Shown: in pieces, positions 29,592 to 38,833 of the stretch
Position numbering within the stretch: position 1 is the first letter of the stretch
How the letters are laid out: the number at the start of each line of letters is the position of its first letter
NCBI GenBank assembly: GCA_003130835.1
Contig: QEXX01000050.1
Span: 1 to 57,309 of the forward strand
From: Anaerolineae bacterium
GTDB lineage: Bacteria > Chloroflexota > Anaerolineae > Anaerolineales > UBA4823
Direction of reading: 5' to 3'
Length of the DNA stretch: 57,309 bases
Notes under the pieces: model-generated
Told to the model about the DNA's origin: nothing
Seen by the model: only the letters and a program-made list of their open reading frames with translations
Databases searched by the model: none
Program-made: the position numbers and the translations under genes

Positions 29592-31180
29592 AAAACCTTA
29601 GTGACCTTTTGCTTGTCTGGTTGGGTGGTTTGGTGATCATCAGTCTGGCGGCTGTTTTTCAAAAATCGCCAGGTTATATGGATGCTGAGTATTATTATGC
29701 TGGAGGGAAACTGCTATGGCAAGGGGCAGCGTTTCGTGAACCGTATGTGTGGAATTATTTGGCTGATCCGAAAAGTCTGCCAGTCCCGGCTTTTACCTAT
29801 TGGATGCCTTTGGCTTCGATTCTGGCTTGGTTGGGGATGAGCGTCGCCGGTAAGGATGCGTTTGAGGCGGCTCGTTTCCCGTTCATCTTACTCAGTTCAT
29901 TCATCCCTCCCTTGACCTACCATTTGAGTGGGCGAATTAGTGGGCAGCGATTTATGGCTCTGTTTTCTGGTTTGTTGGCTTGGCTGCCCATGTTTTATCT
30001 AGCCTATTTGCCGACAACAGATACCTTTGGTGTTTACATGGTCTTGGGTACCTTTTGGTTTCTGCTAGCCGAAAAAATTCCCCTGCTGAACAAGCAGTTA
30101 GCTTTTCTAGCTGGAATCGTTTCGGGTCTGATGCACTTAGCCCGAGCGGATGGGCTGATTTGGATGCTAATTTATGGGACTTTGTTGATGATTCCAGTGA
30201 TAAAGAAACAACGTCAACAGAATAGCGGTTATCGAATTGGAGTAGTTCTTCTCTTTTGTCTGGGATATATGATGGTGATGGGCGGGTGGTATGCTCGGAA
30301 TTGGATGGAATTTCAATCGCTTTTTCCGCCAGGCAATTATCGCTCGTTGTTCTTACGCACCTACAATGACTTGTTTCGCTATCCTGCAATTGACTTAAAT
30401 TTTGAGAACTGGGTTGAAGACGGGCTGGTGCCCTTGATCCAGGACCGATTGTATGCCTTAGGGCAAAATTTCCAAAGCCTTGTTGCTGTCCAAATGCAGA
30501 TCCTTTTGTTGCCTTTGTCCGTGCTTGGTTATTGGAAGATGCGCGCGAAGCCAATGATCCGTATAGCCACTCTTGTTTGGTTGGCGATGGTTGGCTTGAT
30601 GAGTGTTGTGTTTCCCTTTGCGGGATGGAGAGGGGGCTATTTCCATGTTTCGGCAGCCTTTCAACCAATGGTCTGGTGTTTGGCTAGCGAGGGTTTGGCA
30701 ATCTTTGTGAACTGGGGGGTGCGCAAACGAAGCTGGAACGCCAGCCAGGCTCTGCGGGTTTTTAGTCTTTTTATCTTTGGCTTTTTGCTGATTCTGACGC
30801 TCTATCTTTATCAAGAGAGAGTGATCGGCAAAGATTTGCATCAGCCGCTCTGGGAAGAGTCACAACAAAGCCAAGAGCAAATTTGTCGCGCTGTGCGAAA
30901 TCTGGTGATGAGCGACAAACTCAATGACCTGGTCGTCATGATTAATAACCCAATTGGTTTCTACCTGGCTTGTGAACAGCCGGCAGTCTCTGTTCCGGTG
31001 GGTGGGGAGCGTGCTGTTCAGGGGGCTGCTCAACAATTTGGGGTTAGGCTTCTCGTGCTCGAAAAGGACCATCCTGACGAATTGGCGCATTTGTTTTACG
31101 CTCCTCGCAGTACATCTCTGTTTGAATTAATTGACAATCAGCCAGAATGGAAAATCTATCGTCTCCATGAAAGTCCGTGA
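29588..31180 (+). CDS. GT39-like polytopic membrane protein
   Basis: 530 residues with about 11 membrane segments. The external motif GYMDAEYYYAGGKLLWQG near residue 30 carries acidic residues at the position expected for GT-C enzymes. RADGLIWMLIYG resembles the loop with RPDALILIFPLLID in the 22101 protein. The gene overlaps the preceding gene by 4 nt and the following one by 14 nt. Confidence 0.78.
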   Translation: MKNLSDLLLVWLGGLVIISLAAVFQKSPGYMDAEYYYAGGKLLWQGAAFREPYVWNYLADPKSLPVPAFTYWMPLASILAWLGMSVAGKDAFEAARFPFILLSSFIPPLTYHLSGRISGQRFMALFSGLLAWLPMFYLAYLPTTDTFGVYMVLGTFWFLLAEKIPLLNKQLAFLAGIVSGLMHLARADGLIWMLIYGTLLMIPVIKKQRQQNSGYRIGVVLLFCLGYMMVMGGWYARNWMEFQSLFPPGNYRSLFLRTYNDLFRYPAIDLNFENWVEDGLVPLIQDRLYALGQNFQSLVAVQMQILLLPLSVLGYWKMRAKPMIRIATLVWLAMVGLMSVVFPFAGWRGGYFHVSAAFQPMVWCLASEGLAIFVNWGVRKRSWNASQALRVFSLFIFGFLLILTLYLYQERVIGKDLHQPLWEESQQSQEQICRAVRNLVMSDKLNDLVVMINNPIGFYLACEQPAVSVPVGGERAVQGAAQQFGVRLLVLEKDHPDELAHLFYAPRSTSLFELIDNQPEWKIYRLHESP

Positions 31181-32639
31181 TCTTCTACTGATTTGTTGCC
31201 TTGCTGTTCTTTCTGGCACAGCATACCTAGTATCCAGCCAAGTTCGTTATCGACTGGGCTTTCCTTTGGATGATGCTTGGATTCACCAAACCTATGCGCG
31301 CAATTTTGCTCAAGGGAATGGCTGGTCTTTTAAGGCGGGTTTTCCTTCTGGAGGTACAACTGCGCCACTGTGGACGTTCCTATTGAGTATTGGCTATTGG
31401 GTAGGCTTAGATCGGCTCTTTTGGGCATATTTTCTTGGTATCGGATTGCTTGCCATCGTCGGCATCCTTTCGTTGCGGACTTTTCAGCTTTCTGATCGAT
31501 CTTTGGGATGGTTAGGTTGTTTTTTTGTTCTGGAATGGCATTTTGTGTGGGCATCTGTTTCGGGGATGGAGACTATCCTGGCGATTGTCCTCGTCGTGGC
31601 GGTTTATGAGCGACTTCTTGCCGATAAAAGCATGTGGAGTTTATCGGCATTGCTTGCAGCTAGTGTTTGGGTGCGCCCAGATTTATTGAGCCTGGCTTTA
31701 CCCATTGGAGTCAGCTTGGTTATTCGTGCAAATTCTAATCGTCAGCCTTGGCATTACCAACTGCAGCCCCTGTTCCTGGTTGCATTTTCTGGTTTGGCTT
31801 ACGGATTCTTCAATCTAAGCGTGAGTGGAGCTTGGCTACCGACAACTTATTATGCCAAACAGATTGAGTATATGGAATTGCGCTCGTTGCCATTGTCCTA
31901 TCGGTTATGGCAGCAATTTTCGGTGCCTCTGGTTGGGGCAAGCAGCTTATTCCTATTGGGCTTTTTTTACCGTGCTTATCTTTTCTTTAAGACCAAGGCT
32001 TGGCAAGGGCTTGCTTGGATCGGGTGGTATTTTCTGATGATCGGGTTGTATGCTACTCGTTTACCGGTCATCTACCAACATGGACGTTATATGATGCCGG
32101 CAATGGTTGTATATTTTTTAATCGGCTTAGACGGCTCGATCCGATTGTATCGATGGGCATCGCAAAAACCAATTGTCGGATGGGTGGTTACTCGAGCAGG
32201 AGTAGTATCCTGGATGATCCTAACAATAGTGTTTTGGGCTTTGGGAGCGAACGCCTTTGCGAAAGACGTTCAATTGATCGAAACGCAGATGGTGGAAACC
32301 GCTCATTGGGCTCAAAAAAATCTTCCTGCCCAGTCGAGAATTGCCGTGCATGATATTGGCGCCATGGGTTACTTCACCAATCACGACCTAGTTGATTTAG
32401 CGGGGTTAATTAACCCCGAAGTCATTCCATTTCTTAGAGACGAAGCCAAATTGGCGGAGTACCTTGATCAAAAACAGGTAGATTACCTAATTTGTTTCCC
32501 ACAATGGTATCCCAACTTGACGAAAGATTTAGCTGTCCTTCATTCTGCTGACCGCATCATTACCGAAGCTTATGGTGAGCTTCCGATGACGATTTACCGA
32601 TGGCGTGTTAATGGCTTAAGAAAGCTTTGGAATCGGTAG
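31167..32639 (+). CDS. GT-C-fold glycosyltransferase-like membrane protein
   Basis: 490 residues, about 10 membrane segments, last of the glycosyltransferase operon. External motif FPLDDAWIHQTYARNFAQGNGW near residue 30 and the extracytoplasmic tail IAVHDIGAMGYFTNHDLVDLAGLINPE closely parallel the protein at 22101. The frame runs back to a TTG at 31131, but ATG 31167 is chosen because the shorter form starts with a normal membrane N terminus. Confidence 0.82.
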   Translation: MKVRDLLLICCLAVLSGTAYLVSSQVRYRLGFPLDDAWIHQTYARNFAQGNGWSFKAGFPSGGTTAPLWTFLLSIGYWVGLDRLFWAYFLGIGLLAIVGILSLRTFQLSDRSLGWLGCFFVLEWHFVWASVSGMETILAIVLVVAVYERLLADKSMWSLSALLAASVWVRPDLLSLALPIGVSLVIRANSNRQPWHYQLQPLFLVAFSGLAYGFFNLSVSGAWLPTTYYAKQIEYMELRSLPLSYRLWQQFSVPLVGASSLFLLGFFYRAYLFFKTKAWQGLAWIGWYFLMIGLYATRLPVIYQHGRYMMPAMVVYFLIGLDGSIRLYRWASQKPIVGWVVTRAGVVSWMILTIVFWALGANAFAKDVQLIETQMVETAHWAQKNLPAQSRIAVHDIGAMGYFTNHDLVDLAGLINPEVIPFLRDEAKLAEYLDQKQVDYLICFPQWYPNLTKDLAVLHSADRIITEAYGELPMTIYRWRVNGLRKLWNR

Positions 32640-32656
32640 TTTTTTAGTGCTATACT
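32627..32656 (+). promoter_or_regulatory. Possible promoter of the two-component operon
   Basis: TTGGAA (32627-32632, 4 of 6), 18-nt spacer, TATACT (32651-32656, 5 of 6), starting just ahead of the response regulator ATG. Transcription would be nearly leaderless if ATG 32666 is used. Confidence 0.4.
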
Positions 32657-32665
32657 AAAGATCGT

Positions 32666-33394
32666 ATGGTGAATCAATCCATGCAGGCTGCGCAAAAAAT
32701 ATCGGTGGTTATCATCGACGATCATCCCTTGTTTCAGCAAGGGGTCGTAGAAGTGATGCGCCTTCAACCTGATTTTGAAATTGTGGGGGTGGCTTCAACA
32801 GGCAAAGAGGGCTTGGCGTTAATTCGCCAACTCAAACCGCACATCGGCGTCACCGATGTCAATCTGCCGGACCTAAATGGATTAATGGTGGTAAAGGCTG
32901 TGACACAGGAACATCTCCCAACCCGAATGATCTTATTGACAGCGTATAGTGACGTTGATCAAAAAGTGCTAGCTTTTCTTTTAGGCGCCCGAGGGTATTG
33001 TACGAAAGATATTCAGCCCATTGATTTTGTTGAGCGTGTTCGAGCTGTGATGAACGATTACTTTATCCTGATCGACGAAGTCTTAGACTATGAAGCTTTG
33101 CGTAAATGGCTAGCTTGGCAGACCAATGAAGCAACCCGCAATGAGCCGTCTGCCAATTTCGCCCAAGGCGCTCGTCTTTCGCCGCGTGAAATCGAAGTGT
33201 TATCTTTGTTGGCTCAGGGTCGGAGTAACAAGGAAATTGCGCAAGAGATGGGCATCAGTTATCAGACGGTCAAGAATCATTTAGCCTCTTTATTCCGTAA
33301 ACTTGGCGTGGAAGACCGCACCCAAGCGGTTGTCTATGCTTTGCAAAGGGGATGGACTCGCATACCAACTTCCGAAAAGGATGACGAAGGATAA
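32666..33394 (+). CDS. NarL/FixJ (DegU-like) response regulator
   Basis: 242-residue regulator: receiver domain with acidic pair IIDDHP, phospho-acceptor Asp in VTDVNLPD, LLTAY and CTKDI Lys, then a LuxR-type helix-turn-helix (LSPREIEVLSLLAQGRSNKE, then YQTVKNHLASLFRKLG). All phosphorylation residues are intact. The kinase follows 3 nt later. ATG 32681 is an alternative start. The pair sits directly upstream of the Tad pilus genes and is the obvious candidate to control them. Confidence 0.94.
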   Translation: MVNQSMQAAQKISVVIIDDHPLFQQGVVEVMRLQPDFEIVGVASTGKEGLALIRQLKPHIGVTDVNLPDLNGLMVVKAVTQEHLPTRMILLTAYSDVDQKVLAFLLGARGYCTKDIQPIDFVERVRAVMNDYFILIDEVLDYEALRKWLAWQTNEATRNEPSANFAQGARLSPREIEVLSLLAQGRSNKEIAQEMGISYQTVKNHLASLFRKLGVEDRTQAVVYALQRGWTRIPTSEKDDEG

Positions 33395-33397
33395 GAG

Positions 33398-34459
33398 ATG
33401 AACAGCCGACATGAACAATCCCTCTTAGAGAGCACTGATCAGCTTATTCAGCAGCTAGAACACTTTATTGACACCTCTGAGCAAGAAATCGAGGAGAATG
33501 AGCGCTTGTTGCTTCAAAGTCAACAGGAAGTGGAAAAATTGAGCAAAAAAAATGCTGCGATTACCGCAGAACTGCAAAAAATTCAATCTCATACTGATGA
33601 GTTCTCACGTCACGAGTTGCGCATGGGGTACGAAGCTGCGCTTGAAGCGCAGCAAAGGTTATATTTGATGTCTGGGAAGGTGGAGAAGATCCAGAGTCAA
33701 ATCTTGCAATTGCGCCATCAACTAAGCTGGTTGCAAAATTTTCGTACTAGCCTTGAAACCCTGCGGTCTCAATTGGCAAGCTTCGGTGGAGGACTGCATT
33801 CTGGAGAGGGGGTTGAGATGATTATCCAAGCACAGGAAGCAGAACGACAACGGTTATCTCGTCAAATGCATGACGGGCCTGCCCAAGCGCTTTCGAATTT
33901 TATCCTGCAGACCGAAATCGCTATGCGCTTGTTTGAAATAGATCCCATCAAAGCCAAAGAGGAACTGGAAAGCCTCAAACAATCGGCAACCCAGGCTTTT
34001 CAAAAAGTGCGAGATTTTATTTTTGAGTTAAGGCCGCTGATGTTGGACGACTTGGGTCTAGCGCCTACTGTGCGTAGGTACATTGATGCCATGCGAACTA
34101 TGCCGGGCACATCTGTTCAATTCAGCTTAACCGGAATGGAGCGGCGATTGGAACCTTATCTTGAAGTGATGGTCTTTCGGGCGATCCAGGAGTTAGTGGG
34201 AAACGCATTGCGGCACAGTCAAGCCAGCGAGGTGCGAGTCCTTCTCGATTTGGGGGATACAGCCTTGAAGGTCATGATTGAAGATAATGGAAAAGGCTTT
34301 GACCCGCAAATCCTCAAGGAGCGAAGCAATATGGGAATCAAAATCATTCGGGATCGGGTGGAGATGCTCGGCGGCGATTTTGAGCTAAACACTCACATTG
34401 GAGAGGGGACACGAATTTCTCTAACCATTCCGCTGCAAGAGACGTCTCACCTTACATAA
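33398..34459 (+). CDS. DegS-like cytosolic sensor histidine kinase
   Basis: 353 residues with no membrane segment. A long coiled coil (about 10-145) precedes a HisKA_3 dimerisation domain with RLSRQMHDGPAQALSN (phospho-His near 158) and an HATPase domain with ELVGNALRHSQ, EDNGKGFDP and MGIKIIRDRV. The coiled coil plus HDGPAQ matches Bacillus DegS, which senses cytosolic signals. Partner is the adjacent response regulator. Confidence 0.93.
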   Translation: MNSRHEQSLLESTDQLIQQLEHFIDTSEQEIEENERLLLQSQQEVEKLSKKNAAITAELQKIQSHTDEFSRHELRMGYEAALEAQQRLYLMSGKVEKIQSQILQLRHQLSWLQNFRTSLETLRSQLASFGGGLHSGEGVEMIIQAQEAERQRLSRQMHDGPAQALSNFILQTEIAMRLFEIDPIKAKEELESLKQSATQAFQKVRDFIFELRPLMLDDLGLAPTVRRYIDAMRTMPGTSVQFSLTGMERRLEPYLEVMVFRAIQELVGNALRHSQASEVRVLLDLGDTALKVMIEDNGKGFDPQILKERSNMGIKIIRDRVEMLGGDFELNTHIGEGTRISLTIPLQETSHLT

Positions 34460-34487
34460 TTGCAAGGAATATTTCATAAATTTGTTA

Positions 34488-34516
34488 TTGCAAAAAATAA
34501 AAAGATTCTGTATACT
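34488..34516 (+). promoter_or_regulatory. flp promoter
   Basis: TTGCAA (34488-34493), 17-nt spacer, TATACT (34511-34516). Gives the pilin gene its own strong transcript between the kinase gene and a terminator. Confidence 0.65.
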
Positions 34517-34568
34517 GTAGCTAGTGATCGTAAAGAGCAAATTTCTCATAGAAAGGAGGTAAAGCGCC

Positions 34569-34715
34569 ATGTTGTTCGCCCCGAAAGAGAAAGGTCAAGG
34601 CCTAGTGGAGTATGCGTTGATCTTGGTCTTGGTCGCGATCGTGGTCATCGTCATCCTTGCCCTGCTCGGCCCTGCTATCGGCAACGTGTTTAGTAATATC
34701 GTTAACGCAATTTAA
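34569..34715 (+). CDS. Flp/Fap-type (type IVb) pilin
   Basis: 48-residue prepilin. A short charged leader MLFAPKEKG is followed by QGLVEYALILVLVAIVVIVI: cleavage by a TadV-type peptidase after the Gly would leave Glu at +5 and the hydrophobic assembly helix, as in Flp pilins. A near-perfect AAAGGAGGT (about 34552-34560) lies 8 nt before ATG, fitting high expression. Own promoter and terminator. Major subunit of the Tad pilus encoded downstream. Confidence 0.9.
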   Translation: MLFAPKEKGQGLVEYALILVLVAIVVIVILALLGPAIGNVFSNIVNAI

Positions 34716-34753
34716 TTTATTGCTCAGGCAAACATTCTATTTTTTTGTAAAAG

Positions 34754-34778
34754 ACCCTGGTGGAAAGCCAGGGTTTTT
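34754..34778 (+). terminator. Intrinsic terminator after flp
   Basis: ACCCTGG/CCAGGGT stem (34754-34774, 7-nt loop) followed by TTTT. It separates the abundant pilin transcript from the assembly genes. Beyond it, up to 35010, a TATAAT at 34945-34950 without a clear -35 is the only promoter-like element. Confidence 0.88.
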
Positions 34779-35010
34779 GGCACCTTAATTGCATAGTTGT
34801 TCCTCGTCAGACACCAGCTCTATGGATTTTTTTGTGACAATCGGGTAGACTTAAGGAGAAAGGGCTGTTCTTTGTTCCCTATGCTTGTTGAAAAGGCTAA
34901 CAAAATTGTATGGAAGAGGGGGTACAAAAACGGCTAGGGCAATATATAATACAAATTGTGGAGAACCGCCCGATTGTGCCCGACTACAATAATAAGTTCT
35001 GGAGGCGAAC

Positions 35011-36132
35011 ATGAGACGAGGAAGAATTTTCTTTCTGCTTGCCCTGATTGTGTTTTTGGGGTTAGTGGCGGTTGTGTTGGTCTTTCTACGTTTACGTCCT
35101 GCCATTACACCACAACCATCTCCGAGTGTTGAAGCAACACCCGTGATTGATGTGGTTAACGTTTTAGTCACGACTCAGAAAGTTCCGCGAGGCTCGGTGA
35201 TCACTCGGGATGTTGTTAGCTTGATCCCGATTCAACGGCAGTTCTTTTTGCAAGGGATGTTTTCTGATATTAAGGATGTCGAGGGACGTTTGGCAAGAAT
35301 TGATTTGGAAGCCGGTTTTATCCTGATGGATACGATGCTTGCGAATAGTGCAGAAGAATTATCGGCGCAAGGGTCTGATATTGCTCTTTATATCCCGCGC
35401 GGCAGCGTGGCGGTCGCCATCCCAATTGATCGTCTCACAAAAGCCAGTTTTCCAGTGCAGGCGGGCGATCGGGTGAATGTGGCGGTGGTTCATGCTTTTG
35501 TGGATCTTGACACGGAATACCAATCCAAGTTGCCCAATGTGGCAGGTGAAGCGATTGCGCCTGGAACAAGGGAACCAACCGTCTATCTTACTGCCGGGAT
35601 ATCCGCTCCTGTAGGGGAGGGAAGCGGGAATGCTGGCCGAGCCGAAACCATTCCGGGTTTAGGACAACCGATCATGGTTGTGCCCTCAGAACCTCAGCGA
35701 CCGAGATTAGTGGCTCAAGTCATTTTACAAGATGTGACCGTATTGAGCGTGGGAAATTATGGGGCAACGTTAACCGGGGCGGTGAATGCTGCCAATGTAC
35801 AGCAAGCGGCTGGACAACCGGAGCAGGCGCCGAATCAGCCAGCACAGCCTCCGCCTCCTCAGCCGATACCAGAATTTGTCAGCCTAATTGTTACTCCACA
35901 GGATGCATTGATGCTAACCTATCTTATGGCAAATGGGGCGCAGTTTACCTTGCACCTGAGGGCAGCCGGCGATAATTCACGCGTTCAGATTGAAGCTGAA
36001 ACCCTTCAGTATTACTTAAACAAGTATAACGTTCCAATTCCGGTCAAATTGCCTTATGGCTTAGAACCGCGTGTAGATTCACCGAATATGCCTGTGATCA
36101 GCATTCAGCCAACGCCAACACCGAATCCATAA
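35011..36132 (+). CDS. cpaB: Flp pilus assembly protein CpaB/RcpC
   Basis: 373 residues: one N-terminal membrane helix (about 6-27), then an SAF-type domain (VLVTTQKVPRGSVITRDVV) and the RcpC/CpaB domain with VAVAIPIDRLTKASFPVQAGDRVNV, and a Pro-rich tail. In diderms it works with the secretin; no secretin is seen here. Start is fixed by GGAGG at 35001-35005. Confidence 0.9.
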   Translation: MRRGRIFFLLALIVFLGLVAVVLVFLRLRPAITPQPSPSVEATPVIDVVNVLVTTQKVPRGSVITRDVVSLIPIQRQFFLQGMFSDIKDVEGRLARIDLEAGFILMDTMLANSAEELSAQGSDIALYIPRGSVAVAIPIDRLTKASFPVQAGDRVNVAVVHAFVDLDTEYQSKLPNVAGEAIAPGTREPTVYLTAGISAPVGEGSGNAGRAETIPGLGQPIMVVPSEPQRPRLVAQVILQDVTVLSVGNYGATLTGAVNAANVQQAAGQPEQAPNQPAQPPPPQPIPEFVSLIVTPQDALMLTYLMANGAQFTLHLRAAGDNSRVQIEAETLQYYLNKYNVPIPVKLPYGLEPRVDSPNMPVISIQPTPTPNP

Positions 36133-36152
36133 TTGCGTATAGGGATTGCGAA

Positions 36153-37409
36153 ATGGACTCTGCTGAGAAAATCCGAGTGGTGATTGTTGACGATATTGCG
36201 GAAACGCGCGAGAATATCCGCAAATTACTTCAATTTGAAAAAGATGTAGAAGTTGTTGGTGCCGCTCGGACTGGAAAAGAAGGGATTGAGGTCACCCGAC
36301 AAACAAAGCCGGATGTCGTCATCATGGATATCAATATGCCGGATATGGATGGCATAACAGCAACGGAGGCGATTCGGAAGACCAATCCCTACACGCAAAT
36401 TGTCATTCTCTCTGTACAGGGGGATCCAAATTATATGCGCCGGGCGATGTTAGCGGGTGCAAGGGATTTTCTAACCAAGCCGCCGACCGTGGAAGAATTG
36501 AGTGCTGCAGTGAGACGGGCGGGGAAAATGGCGCATGAAGAAAGGGAGAAAATCTCCCCTGCAGCATCGTTAGGGGTTGGCAGCGCTGTTGTAGGTCCGG
36601 CTGCTTTTGATGGAAAAATTATTGTCGTCTATGGACCCAAAGGCGGCGTTGGAACAACAACGGTAGCTACGAATTTGAGTGTAACGTTAAACAGTCCTGA
36701 AACCCCTGTGATCATTGTTGATGGAAATCTCCAATTCGGTGATGTGCCGGTTTTTCTCAATGAACAGGGAAAAAACAGTGTAATCGATCTGGCACCGCGG
36801 GTCGATGAGCTGGATTCAGAGGTGGTTGAAAGCGTTGTGTTGCTCCATAAACCATCTGGAGTGAAAGTCTTAGCGGCGCCGTTACGTCCTGAGTACGCTG
36901 AAAATGTGACGGGGGAACAATTTTCTAAAATTCTCATATTTTTACGGAGGATGTTTGCATATGTCGTAGTGGATACCTCCTCCTATTTGTCCGATATCGT
37001 TTTATCGTCAATCGATGTAAGTGACCTTATTCTCCTGCTGACTACTCAAGAGATACCGGCGATCAAAAATGCTCGTATGGCATTAGAAGTCCTTGATGTC
37101 CTCAATGTTCATCGCAAAAAAGTCGTGTTTGTTCTCAATCGATTTGATAAACGCATTGGGATCACTCCTGAAAAAATATCTGAAAGTATCAAGCAAGAGA
37201 TCGCGGCGATTATCCCTTTTGATGAGAGAACTGTGATCCCCTCAGTTAACCGAGGCGTGCCTTTTATGCTTGAAGATAAAACAAAACCCATTGCAAAAGC
37301 ATACCTTTCGTTAGGAGAAGTTATTCGACAAAGGATTGAACAAGTCGCGGACTTAGAGATTGAAATGCCAAAGGGTTATAGTGGTATCTTCGGGAAAATG
37401 GGTCGTTAG
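36153..37409 (+). CDS. cpaE: CpaE/TadZ-like protein: intact receiver domain fused to a ParA/MinD-type ATPase
   Basis: 418 residues. Residues 1-125 form a receiver with all key positions (VDD, Asp in VIMDINMPD, Ser in LSVQG, Lys in LTKPP); TadZ/CpaE receivers are often degenerate. Residues 155-400 are a MinD/ParA-like ATPase whose deviant Walker A reads KGGVGTTT: the signature Lys is kept but the P-loop Lys is Thr. A polar localisation or assembly-placement role is known for the family. It follows cpaB by 20 nt and precedes cpaF by 17 nt. Confidence 0.9.
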   Translation: MDSAEKIRVVIVDDIAETRENIRKLLQFEKDVEVVGAARTGKEGIEVTRQTKPDVVIMDINMPDMDGITATEAIRKTNPYTQIVILSVQGDPNYMRRAMLAGARDFLTKPPTVEELSAAVRRAGKMAHEEREKISPAASLGVGSAVVGPAAFDGKIIVVYGPKGGVGTTTVATNLSVTLNSPETPVIIVDGNLQFGDVPVFLNEQGKNSVIDLAPRVDELDSEVVESVVLLHKPSGVKVLAAPLRPEYAENVTGEQFSKILIFLRRMFAYVVVDTSSYLSDIVLSSIDVSDLILLLTTQEIPAIKNARMALEVLDVLNVHRKKVVFVLNRFDKRIGITPEKISESIKQEIAAIIPFDERTVIPSVNRGVPFMLEDKTKPIAKAYLSLGEVIRQRIEQVADLEIEMPKGYSGIFGKMGR

Positions 37410-37426
37410 TTTTCTGAGAGGATAAT

Positions 37427-38821
37427 ATGTCATTATTGAAGCGGATTGAACAAGGTCAAGCAAATGTTCCTCCAAACGGGGATGTAGACGCAAAGAGCCG
37501 GCTTATGGCGGTTCAAGCTCGGCGGGTATCGCCGACCGTTGTACCCCAGCGAGATACTTATTTGGATCTGAAGACGCGCGTCCAGAATCGATTGCTAGCG
37601 GAACTAGATCCAGGGATGGACATCTCACGAGTCAGCGAGGTGCGTCAAACGATACAAGAATTGTTTGATCAAGTGCTGGGGGAAGAAAATATTGTGCTCT
37701 CGCGCCCCGAACGACATCGCCTTTTTGAGCAAATTGCTGCTGAAATTCTTGGATTCGGTCCTCTGCAGCCTTTATTAGAGGACGAAACCATCACGGAAAT
37801 CATGGTCAATGGGGCTAAAAATATCTATATTGAGCGCAATGGCAAAATCCAGAGGGTACCGTTGACCTTTGAAAGCGATGACCATGTGATGCGAATTATT
37901 GATCGCATCGTCGCTCCACTTGGAAGACGAATTGACGAGTCGAGTCCTTATGTGGACGCCCGCCTACCCGATGGATCGCGGGTTAACGCCGTTATCCCGC
38001 CGATCTCATTGGTAGGGCCGACGATCACGATCCGAAAATTTTTCAAAAACCCATTAACCATCGAGCAGTTAATCCAATATGGTTCCATAACGCCAGAAGC
38101 ATTGCAGTTCTTAAAGGCGTGTGTTGAAGCGCGCTTAAATATCGTAATCTCCGGTGGTACAGGCTCCGGGAAAACCACTTTATTAAACATTCTCTCACAG
38201 TTTATCCCAAATGATGAGCGCATCATCACCATAGAGAACGCCGCAGAGCTGCAATTACGACAAGAACATGTTGTGACTCTCGAATCAAGGCCGCCGAATA
38301 TTGAGGGTAAAGGCGAGGTCACGATCCGGCAGTTGGTCATCAATGCTTTGCGGATGCGACCGGATCGAATCATCGTGGGTGAGATTCGTGATGAAGCAGC
38401 TTTGGATATGTTACAAGCTATGAATACTGGGCATGATGGTTCGATGACCACTGCGCACTCGAACTCACCCAGAGATACCCTGGCAAGAATCGAAACGATG
38501 GCCCTTATGGCGGGCATGGACTTGCCAGTGCGTGCGATTCGCGAACAGGTTGCCTCTGCAATCGATCTCATCATCCATCAAGAAAGAATGCGAGATGGCT
38601 CGCGAAAGGTGGTCAATGTTACCGAAGTCAGCGGAATGGAAGGCGATGTCATCACCTTGACCGATATTTTTGTCTTCGAACAGAGTGGTTATGAAAATGG
38701 CAAAATTCTTGGTCGGTTGCGAGCAACTGGCTTGAGGCCGAAGTTTATGGATAAGATTGAGGCGGCTGGAATACACCTGCCAGCCTCGATCTTTGGAGTC
38801 GGAGATCGGAGACGCTACTAA
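37427..38821 (+). CDS. cpaF: Tad secretion ATPase CpaF/TadA
   Basis: Hexameric motor ATPase powering Flp pilus assembly, at the inner face of the membrane. Walker A ISGGTGSGKTTLLNIL near residue 243, the Asp-box region RIITIENAAEL, Walker B region RMRPDRIIVGEIRDEAALD and the His box GHDGSMTTAHSNSP. Length 464 normal. Confidence 0.95.
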   Translation: MSLLKRIEQGQANVPPNGDVDAKSRLMAVQARRVSPTVVPQRDTYLDLKTRVQNRLLAELDPGMDISRVSEVRQTIQELFDQVLGEENIVLSRPERHRLFEQIAAEILGFGPLQPLLEDETITEIMVNGAKNIYIERNGKIQRVPLTFESDDHVMRIIDRIVAPLGRRIDESSPYVDARLPDGSRVNAVIPPISLVGPTITIRKFFKNPLTIEQLIQYGSITPEALQFLKACVEARLNIVISGGTGSGKTTLLNILSQFIPNDERIITIENAAELQLRQEHVVTLESRPPNIEGKGEVTIRQLVINALRMRPDRIIVGEIRDEAALDMLQAMNTGHDGSMTTAHSNSPRDTLARIETMALMAGMDLPVRAIREQVASAIDLIIHQERMRDGSRKVVNVTEVSGMEGDVITLTDIFVFEQSGYENGKILGRLRATGLRPKFMDKIEAAGIHLPASIFGVGDRRRY

Positions 38822-38833
38822 GGTAGGTTGAGG

